NCBI RefSeq assembly: GCF_023343835.1
Contig: NC_064433.1
Location: 70,516,032 to 70,580,031, forward strand
Source: Lagopus muta
Taxonomy: Eukaryota > Chordata > Aves > Galliformes > Phasianidae
DNA: 64,000 bases
Direction of reading: 5' to 3'
Part shown: positions 53,170-64,000 of the stretch, in pieces
Position numbering within the stretch: the stretch's first letter is position 1
Layout: every line of letters begins with the position of its first letter
The notes under the pieces: generated by a model
Told to the model about the DNA's origin: nothing
Database searches by the model: none
Seen by the model: only the letters and a program-made list of their open reading frames with translations
Made by a program: the position numbers and the translations under genes

Positions 53170-56100
53170 TCACTGAACTCTCTTCTCAGCTTGCCCGTTG
53201 GGCACACCGTGGCAAAGATTGGGGTCACTTCTTTTGGCCGTTCTACAGATTGGAAAACACAGCATCTTTTTCATCCTTTGCAGGAGGAAAGCAACCGCTC
53301 TTGCTTCATCAGGTGGTTCTTCATAGACAAGTTGTTTCCTATCTCCGTAGGCAGACATAATAACAGCTTGGAAGAGGTTGATCAAAACACAGGTCATCAC
53401 CAGCAGGAAGGAGGTGAGGAAAAAACCACCCAGCAGCCTGCTGGATGAAAATGCAGTATCTCTGAAAGCAGACACGCAGTAAGAGAATACGGTCTGAGCT
53501 GAGTGAATCATATTATTGTAATTCCATTCATGCTGGCCAAACACAAGGTAGCCAAAAGCCATAAAGATAGAGAAGTACACCACCACCACAGAGGCCATTG
53601 AGGAGATCCCAGGAAGGGCTGCCAAGATTGATCTTTGAGCCAGACGCACCTCATAAAACAACTGAGAATACTTTAGTGTCTTCAAAACTGCAAGAAATGC
53701 CAAAAAGCCCAAAGTATTCCTTAGATTCTGATCTAGATGAGAAACTGCGTGAAAAGGAATAAAATCGTTTGGATAAAGTAAGAAAAAATGAACAATATCA
53801 GCTCCCATCTTGAACTTTAAAACCTGGAAAGGAACAATCAGGAAGAATGCCCATTTTAAGATGAAGCTGATTGTCCTGGAAATACTTTTTTTTCCTTGGA
53901 CCATGCTGTAGAGGCCGTCTGCAATGTACATGAGCAGAAAGGCAACAGCAGCTAGGAAAAACAATTGTCGACCTTTTGTTTGCTGATGGAAAATGGGGAC
54001 AGCAAATGAGTGTACTGACAAAGTTGGTTTTATGATCCCAAAATCAGACAGTTCAAATATGACTGAGATGCTGCAAAAGAGATCTCCATCAGAGTTGAAC
54101 GTAGTCAGTTCGATGATCACAGCCCAGGTCTTTTCATCAAGCCAGTTGCTCTCCTGCAGCAAATGCAGCCTTGTTGTTGAATTATGTCTTCCTTCTTCAG
54201 GGAAAAAGTAAAACGTGTATCCTCCTGGTCCATATGTGTGCAGATCTCCGTATGAGAAGTAAGTCCAGGGAGCCCTGTTTGGTTGGTAAGTAAACCCAGG
54301 GTAACTGCTGGTTTCCTTGGAAAAAGAACGGTTGGCGACTTTTGTCCACGTGCCAGCATAGTCACCTTTCTCTTCGAGGTCCCTGCCGTATTTGTGAAGG
54401 CAGTGGCTCTTACTGATTACAAATTTATTTACAAAGCTGTGAGGGTGGAAACACGTTTTCTCAGTACCTTTAGCCCGCACTTGCCTCATCCTAGGCAAAC
54501 CGATGATTTTGGATGAGCTGTCGGTAAGAAAAGTTGGCTGAACGTCGTTGTGGATCAAAGGCAAGAAGGTGTCGTTCACCCACGTGTAAATATCTGCCAG
54601 CTTAACCACAGCAGGGAGTCTGGGAGAGAACTGGTTCCGAATAAATTGGTTGTAGTGGAAACTGATAGTGTTCTCAGTAGAATAAGCTAAGCATAAGACA
54701 ACTGCTAAAACCACAAGGTGACCGATAACATCTTTTATGAAAATGAATGCCTTGGCCTTAATTTTTGCCGTTTCCAGCATCTTTGCAATTTCCCCATCTT
54801 TTAAAGGCTTGTACTGCTCGGTGTCTCTGATCTGGGCAAGCTTGAAGTGCTTCTCCCGCATCTCTTCTTCATTCATTGCTTCCTTTTCTGCTTTGATCTC
54901 AGAAGAGAGATCCTGGGTAAACCATGGAATGTTTTCACAGTATTTCGGACGAACTGTGTTCAAAGCTGAGTAACAACTGATTTTTATGATTGAAACAAAG
55001 AACACATTTTGAATAAAGGAAGTTGCCGACGCTAAAAGCCACTCCAGCGAAGTCTGGTAGCCGTAAGACAAACCATACAGTACAATGAAAAATGACGATA
55101 CCCCACTTACAGTTATCACTAACACCCACGAGAGATAGACACACCACCAACAACAAACTATGGGTGGTCTCTTGCAAAAAGGCACAGAGCTAACGCTGAG
55201 TAGCTTGCTTTCTTCCTGCAAGTTACCTGCTTCCTTTGCACAGTTATTGCTGAAATTGGAATTTGACGGTAGTCTTCTCCGCCTGGCCTTAACCTTTGGA
55301 CGGGAATTCTTTCCTGTTTGCTCCTTGTCTCCGGCGGTACTTGCACCTCCTTCAGAAACTGGGCAGTTACTGCTGTCCTGGGGAGCTCCCTGGCTTCTTG
55401 TCTTTCCCTCAGTTCTTCTCTTCAAGTTATGTGTCGGGCCCTGAGAATCGCTGTGAGCAGGAACGTTCTCTGGGGAACGAATGCTACCAGATTGTGCTGA
55501 CGTTTCTGAACGTTTCCTTTTTTGCGAATGTACTCTCCAGGTTTTAAGATTCCCAGGAAGGAGAGTTAGACTTCTCTCTGGGTTCTTCTGGGAATACTTA
55601 AATAAGGCCATTATAATCATTTCCACAGGTATTGTAATCAAAGCACATTCAATGCCTATGGCAATTGATCTCAAGTATCTCAGGTGTCTTGGAGATTCTT
55701 CATCCCTGTCAGCATTAAAGAACATAATGTTAACGAACAGGTTTAATAATAATATTGTTAGACAGGAAGATAACCTTTGGAGCCTGCTATAAGTGCCAGT
55801 GAGAACCTGAGCAAAAACAGAGAGCCATAGATGGCCCTCTTTCAGACCACTGGCCAGATCAATCAAAAAATAATCCTTTCTGGATAGAGGTGCTTTTGGG
55901 TTGGTGACGGAAAATGTCCTTTCTAGTAAGCCATCTCCCTTGTCAAGGGCAAGCCATTTCCTGCACATAAAGAACCAGGTCTTCCGAGCGGACACGTGTT
56001 CAACTTTGGCTCTGCTTAAGAACCAGCCTGGCGATGGGCCTCTGTTGTTGTGCCAGACCCTGAAGGCGCGGATGTCTCCCAGGTCTTCTTTCGTAGTCAA

Positions 56101-59100
56101 GAGAAAACAGTCAGTGCTTCCTCGACGGAAAGCAGGAAACTGTGGAAGCCGCAAGCAGTGGACATCACTTGTGCCGTTCTGGCCGATGAGCTGAAGAAAA
56201 ACATCTGCGCTGGTTCCAGCTCCCCAGCGACTGCCGGTGTACAAAGTGACCAAAAAGCTGACTTTATCAAAGGGGTCGTTGTCGGGCAGAACTATAATTT
56301 TGTCTTTGCTGACCATCTCAGCCCTGTCTTTCCGCACGGCCCAGAGAGACAAAAGAAAGTAGGCTGCAAAAATGAAGAGCACTGTTAGAAGGGTCACAGG
56401 GTTCTTAGGGATGTCCGCTATTAGGTTTCCTTTGAGATCTACTCTGTTGGGGGTCACAATGACTTTGGCTGCCAGGAACTTGATGTCAAGTGTGGATATA
56501 TTTGAGGCAGTGAGGACTGACCGGCTCCTGTGACTCTGCTTCATGCTGCAGACACAGTGTACCCGTTGCCAGTTGGTCAGGGAACCAAGTCTGCACGTGT
56601 CCTCCCTCCACTGATTTTGAACTCCCCCCAGAAACAAGCAGTGATCGCTAAAAGTGTGTATGCTCACCAGCCTCATGTTTGGATACCTTGTGATGTAGGG
56701 GGTCAGCAAGACGATGGAAATGTTCTGACTCTGGGCACCGCTTCCTTGAGCTGCGATGTTCAGCACTGACTCGGTGAGGCAGATGATGTAAGGAGCCTTG
56801 ATGTTACACTCTTCATCCACTGCCTTGGTTTTGCTTGCCACCGTTGTCATGTTGTGAAAAGCATCAAAAGAGGCTATGGGAAAATTCTGAGTGACATTAG
56901 TGCCAGCGAACACGAGCACCTGGAAAGCCACTTCTAATTTTGTCAGGATCTGGATGTATATGATCTTGGTATCTCTGTTCACCTCCAGACTAAATCCTCC
57001 GGTTGTGTAGGTTTGTGTTTTATCAGGTCCCATTGCTAACTGAAATGTTGATGATTTGGTATCTTTCCTAGCAATAAGGATGTTTGCTTCTTCAGGCAGG
57101 ATCCCTAGCAGATCCCCATTAGCCTTGGTCTCTGCCATTTTGAAGCCCAAGATGGCTGTTGCAATTTCTGAAGTATAATTCAACCAAGGGAAAGGGTTTT
57201 CATCAAACTCAAACAGGGCAGTGGAAATGATGGCATCGTAAGACAACCTTGAAGAGTTTCCAGTTTTTAGTGTTGGATAGAAACAATTCCTGCAGGCTTC
57301 TGTGGTAGAGAAAGCATTTGCAACATCCCAGTTTTCGTCCTTCATCAAAGTGATTTTCCAGTTGCTGGTTTCCATGACAGTGTCTTCCTCCCCAGGGACT
57401 TTGCCTTGGAAAACAATCTCAGTTAAGTTTTCCATGATGGAGAAGACTTGCGTGACTGCACTAACATTGACCTTCCTGCGACGCAGAAGAGCAGCGCTTA
57501 GGATGTTGGACAAGCATTTTAGAATTCCACTGGTCTGAATTTCTGTTTGTTCAGACCAGCGGCTCTCATTCCTCTGTGTTTTCAACACCCCGGTTACTTC
57601 AGTCAGTTTTGTAATGGCAATCTCTTGCGATCGAGCATTCACTTCCTCAGGTTGCTCTGTGACTTGAAAAAGAGAGGCTACCACTTGGTTAATTTCCATC
57701 GTGCTCTCAACCGAAATATTCAGGGCTGCCTTAAGCAGGCTTTCCCTCAACTGAGCCTTGGGTATCGGGAGTGTTGGTGCGGCTTCAATGTAGTTTAGGA
57801 CAGAAGCTGCAAGATAAGCCAAATAACCCGCATTAAAATAGTCTCCGGTCTGGAGATAAGCTGTCATGGGCGCACTTAAACCACTCACTGAGGCAAACAG
57901 TTCATGAAACACAACAGCTAGCGGTCGACTTCTCACTGGGTTCTGTGCTCTGACATGCAGACTCAGTTGGGTAAACGCCCCCAGAGAGTCACACACTTGA
58001 ACGTACAGTGTCAGAGCATACCTCCGAGAGGGGACACCAACTGGGAGGGGAGATGGAGGCATTCTAGGCTGATAGCCAAAGTACACAATTGTGCCAAATG
58101 TGTTGTCCTCCACCGAGTTAATTTTGGCAGTTTTGGATTTGTCGGAAGCTACTATGACTTTGTAAGTCAGGGGTAAGTTGCTGTCCGAAAATCCACTGCA
58201 CTGGACAACAAATTTTGTCAGGAAAGCTGTACCACGGTGTGGGCTGACGCTACACTTGCCAGCCTTGGGTGGAGAGTTTACTTTAAATGCATATCTGTAG
58301 AGGGATGACCTACCGCCCCAGGTAGTCACTTGTAGTAGCAGTATGTATGATTGATCTGCAGTACTGGTAAAAGTCAGAGCATGTATAGAAAGGTATGCAC
58401 CAGACCTGCCCGTTGAGGTTCTGGAAGACCAGTCAAAGCTAATTTCTGTAGAATTTTCCATCCAAAGCGACCAGTGGTAGACTATCTGGCTGCTTGTTTG
58501 ACAGTTGAGGCATCTGCCTGACAACGTAAACCTCTCTGTCGGAATTACAGCGCTGCCACAGTTTTCAAGGCACGCCACATCCAGGAGAGGTGAGAAGCCA
58601 GACTGCACGTTTACGCTTTGGTCGGCATAACTCTGTCTTCTATCCTTTTGAATGACTAAACGGAAGTGGTAGACAGTGTTTCCCGGGAGCGATTCCGGTG
58701 CTAGCACTTGAACAGCCCCTGAAGATGTCAGCCACCTCAAATCCCTCTGGGCTGGATGACATTTATTTCCCGCACTGATTCTCATGCTTTCATAGTCCAA
58801 TAGCTTCTTAGTGCAGTACCAAGTAAACGTGAGTCCCTTTAGTCGTTCCGGTGAATCGGGGTCATAGGACACGGAGCCATCGAGAGTCCAATTATCAAAA
58901 AAGCCCACTGTCCGGAAGTTGCCTCCTGCAATACTTGCCACAAGATCACTTCTCTCTATCTCTACGAAAACCCTGTCTGTCTTACTGAAAGATCTTTTGG
59001 TCCCAAGTACGTATACTGAAGCAGTAAAGTAGACCTGATACATTCCATAATCCAAGGTCCAGCTGGGAACCGTTAGCTGTACTGTGTTGACACCATGCAT

Positions 59101-59788
59101 CGCCGATGTATTTAAAGGTTGGTCCCAGTCTGGATTAGTTTTCATGTCCTTAACAGCATAGAATATCCACTGAGGCTTTATGGACACGTGGAGGTTGCAG
59201 TCCACTAGCACTCTGGCATACAGGTAAAACGTTGTCCCCTTTTTCTGACGTATGACAGAGGTATGAAGAGGAGGTTTTTGAATTGTAACCGAGTTTAATT
59301 TGCAGGCTGCTTCCTGGTGAAGCACTGCCAGCTCTGTTGCTTTTGAAGTGTCATCCCTGACGCTTGGGAGAGCCGGTGTCAGTCCATTTCGGGTGCTGCT
59401 CACTTTTGCCACGAACCCTTGGTGTTTCTCAGGATCCCCGGGGAAAGCAGAGCAATGGAACAAGCAGGTGGCACTTCTCGTGCCATCACGGTATGCATGT
59501 GAGCTCTTCTGGGCGGCCCACCTTGCTGACATCTCGACGCTCAAGTTGCGATAAAGGCACTCAGGTGCGGCGCATGAGGCAGATGAGCACTGCACTGTAA
59601 TGAGACTGGAGGCCACCGGCCAGAGAGCGCTTCCCAGGGAGAGGCCTGACTGGAGCGTGAACTGCCCTGACCAGAGGGAGGTGTTCTTCACCCAACCCCA
59701 ATTCAGGTACCAGCGGCAGTGCGGCGGGGAGGCAGGCTGCCTCTCTGTGCTCTCTGCCTCCGCTGTCGCTCCTGGGGCTGGCCGGTAC
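53170..59788 (-). CDS. PKDREJ: PKDREJ-B main exon
   Basis: 6619 nt, open from acceptor CTTTCCACAG (ending at 59789) to TGA at 53172-53170. No internal stop. It carries all domains after the leader. Confidence 0.95.
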
Positions 59789-61373
59789 CTGTGGAAAGTG
59801 TTGTTTCTGCATTGAGCATTGAAAAGGGCAATTGATCGAAAGAAACAAGCTGTAACATATCCTTAGAAATAACTGACGTGGAAAGTAAGAATACCGTATA
59901 CATCTTAGGAACATATATTAGGAACATAGCTACCGAATTACCTAACAAACACTTTCTCACAAAGCTGCAATAGATTTTGAATGTTCTAACCAGTATGGGT
60001 ATAGTATTCTGAACTAGGAGACATACTGTGAGGTTGTTCATTAGAGCGGCAGAAGCCAAATACATCTAACAGACTTTCAAGGAGGCAGGGCCTCTACACA
60101 GAGCAGAACTGTCCCACTCTGTGGGAATGTTAGGATGCCATACACTGGCTCCAAGATACTCCCCTCTATCCTCCTCCCGAGCTTGTCTCTACGCAGGGAC
60201 AGATGGATGACCAGAACAGTGACCCAGTGTGAAAGGACACAAACGTTAGGGGGGTAATTAAACGATTGAGGCTGTGTCTATATGTCTATGTTTATGTTGT
60301 ACAACTGACGTCCGAAAAGTTACCACCAAATGTTTGTTAAGAAAGCAATTGCTAGAAGTCAATTAAGCAATTAAGACATTTGTGTTTGGGCGGCAAAGAT
60401 TTGTGTCTACTTGGCGTTTGTATGATTAGTATTGAAGCATCAGGAAAGAGTGTGAACCTGCATTACTCAGCCAATGAGGAACCAGGGATGAAAGAGATCA
60501 GCGGCAGGCAATAGGGGATCAAAGATGTAACAGTGTTTTGTCATAGAATCATAGAATCGCCAAGGTTGGAAAAGACCTAAAAGATCATCCAGTCCAACCG
60601 TTCACCTATTCCCAATAGCTCCCACTAAACCATGTCCCTCAACACAACATCCAGCCTTTCCTTGAACACCCCCAGGCTCGTTGACTCCACCACCTCCCTG
60701 GGCAGTCCATTCCACTGCCTGACCACCCTTTCTGAAAAGTAATACCTCCTCATGTCCAGCCTGAATCTCCCCTGCCATAGCTTGAAGCCGTGCCCTCTGC
60801 TCCTATCACTAATGACACGAGAGAAGAGGCCGACCCCCAGCTCACTACAACCTCCCTTCAGGAAGTTACAGAGAGCAATGAGGTCTCCCCTGAGCCTCCT
60901 CTTCTCCAGGCTGAACATCCCCAGCTCCTTCAGCCTCTCCTCATAAGCCCTGTGCTCCTGACCCCTCACCAGCTTTGTTGCCCTCCTTTGAACACATTCC
61001 AGGGCCTCAATGTCTTTCTTGCAGTGAGGGGCCCAAAACTGGACACAGTACTCGAGATGCGGCCTCACTAGTGCTGAGTACAGGGGAACAATCACCTCTC
61101 TGCTCCGGCTTGCAACACTGTATTGCCAAAACAATCTGCTTTCTCAGAGAAACCGTACTAGAAAATTATTTGGAAACTTCCAACATACCGCAGTCGCAAG
61201 GTGCCATTCCCCAGGCAGGACAGCCAGCCCTCGCCGCTGCGCCCTGCGGAGCCGCGTCCGGGAGCTCCGAGGCAGCTGACCGCCAGGGGCGGCGGCTGCA
61301 TGCGCGGAGAGCAGGCTCGCAGGGCCAGCAGGGAAAAGGCGAGCAGCTGGAGCAGAAAAAGAAGCGTCGGCAT
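53170..61373 (-). CDS. PKDREJ: PKDREJ copy B: polycystin family receptor for egg jelly, intact
   Basis: Two exons, 61373-61189 and 59788-53170, join in frame to about 2267 aa (human about 2253). Order of parts (residue numbers approximate): signal peptide 1-22 ([18 protein letters not shown]); cysteine-containing N-terminus; REJ module from about 345 ([18 protein letters not shown]); REJ/GAIN-type region to about 1120; GPS motif about 1121-1143 ([16 protein letters not shown]); first membrane segment about 1190; PLAT/LH2 domain about 1236-1350; then ten more membrane segments near 1400, 1445, 1615, 1655, 1750, 2010, 2045, 2095, 2133 and 2195. Between about 1765 and 1990 lies the extracellular polycystin domain, and the last segments form a PKD2-like channel part. 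Eleven membrane segments fit polycystin-1 proteins. In mammals the protein is sperm-specific and tied to timing of the acrosome reaction. It is divergently paired with TTC38-B. Confidence 0.95.
59789..61188 (-). other. PKDREJ-B intron 1
   Basis: 1.4 kb, GT-AG on the minus strand, with the CR1 at 60542-61123. The rest matches intron 1 of copy A and holds nothing else recognised. Confidence 0.75.
60542..61123 (-). mobile_element. CR1 LINE fragment in PKDREJ-B intron 1
   Basis: Duplicate of the CR1 at 31897-32480, with a 169-codon frame still open ([19 protein letters not shown] to the ORF2 end). The frame's survival is chance or youth; the element is heavily 5'-truncated. Confidence 0.92.
61189..61373 (-). 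CDS. PKDREJ: PKDREJ-B exon 1 (signal peptide)
   Basis: 185 coding nt; ATG at 61373-61371 preceded by GCCGCC. Ends CTGCG before donor GTATGT, and the split arginine codon is completed by the first base of exon 2. Supplying the signal peptide from a separate exon explains why the 6.6 kb open frame alone has no leader. Confidence 0.85.
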
Positions 61374-61779
61374 GGCGGCACGACGGGTGATGGAAAGCGC
61401 TCGTCCTCCGGCGTGACCAGCCGGTGGCTGCCGGTTGCGTAGCGCCAACTGTCAGCGAGCGACCTCGGAAGCCAGAACGTGCAGACCGGTACCTGCCGCC
61501 CTCCTCCATGGCGCGGCTTGCCAAAAAACCACGTCGGCTTCGAAACGGCCCCTGGGACGGGCTGCCGAAAGGGGCCACGGACCGCACGGAGAGCGGCAGG
61601 CGGCAGCACCGCGTGGCGCTCAGCGCGGAGGCTGGATCGGCAGGGCCGCCGCGCCGAGAGGAGGACCGGCCCCGCCCCGCCCCGCCCCACAGAGCGGCCC
61701 GGCCCGGCCCCTTGTCCTGCGTGCTGTGGGAAGCGCGGAGTCGCTCGGGCGAAGGCTGAGAGGGGCTTGTGGGACGGCC
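61374..61779. promoter_or_regulatory. Divergent CpG-rich promoter of PKDREJ-B and TTC38-B
   Basis: 406 bp between the two start codons, the same distance as in module A despite several compensating indels (for example one extra CCCGCC-type unit near 61680). GC-rich, TATA-less; high GC continues to about 62110. Confidence 0.8.

Positions 61780-64000
<2,221 letters not shown>

Noticed and set aside
59703-60065. 120-codon minus-strand frame present in both modules (also 31058-31420)
   Set aside because: It lies in PKDREJ intron 1 and enters exon 2 out of phase. Its preservation is explained by the recent duplication.

Overview
The window is avian nuclear DNA, most likely from a galliform bird. 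Evidence: at least seven CR1 LINE segments (the dominant bird retrotransposon), a degenerate endogenous retrovirus of alpharetrovirus type, vertebrate exon/intron structure with GT-AG splice sites, and CpG-island promoters. By recalled mammalian synteny, the gene order matches PPARA - CDPF1 - PKDREJ - TTC38 (human 22q13).

Layout. 1-5170: AT-rich, no coding exon recognised, possibly the 3' UTR or flank of PPARA. 5186-24880: CDPF1 on the minus strand, with three coding exons (15242-15130, 12908-12797, 6769-6626), a long 3' UTR and a CpG-island promoter at about 24080-24880. 25475-32728: PKDREJ copy A (minus), a broken gene. 33135-50436: TTC38 copy A (plus), 13 recognisable exons, with intron 5 invaded by an alpharetrovirus-like ERV and CR1 pieces and the last intron by a 1.9 kb CR1 with an open reverse transcriptase frame. 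50925-51875: a displaced copy of CDPF1 intron sequence followed by a decayed third PKDREJ fragment. 53050-61373: PKDREJ copy B (minus), intact, about 2267 aa. 61780-64000: start of TTC38 copy B (plus), running off the window.

The main result is a tandem duplication of a head-to-head module: PKDREJ (sperm polycystin-1-family receptor/channel) and TTC38 share a 406-bp CpG-rich divergent promoter, and the whole module occurs twice. The copies are nearly identical over most of their length, yet they differ by a 1093-bp-for-13-bp in-frame replacement and a 10-bp frameshift in PKDREJ-A, a stop in a shared CR1, and non-matching middles of TTC38 intron 1. Older, roughly 75-80% similar fragments of the same sequences also lie around the locus. 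This suggests more than one round of duplication, with recent duplication or gene conversion homogenising the coding parts. In both copies PKDREJ is a two-exon gene: a signal-peptide exon, a roughly 1.4 kb intron carrying a CR1, and one 6.6 kb exon. Mammalian PKDREJ is described as intronless. TTC38-A lacks an exon of about 50 codons present in the human protein, so both genes of module A look damaged while PKDREJ-B looks functional.

All identities are by eye. Gene names rest on recognised protein similarity and gene order, not on a database search.
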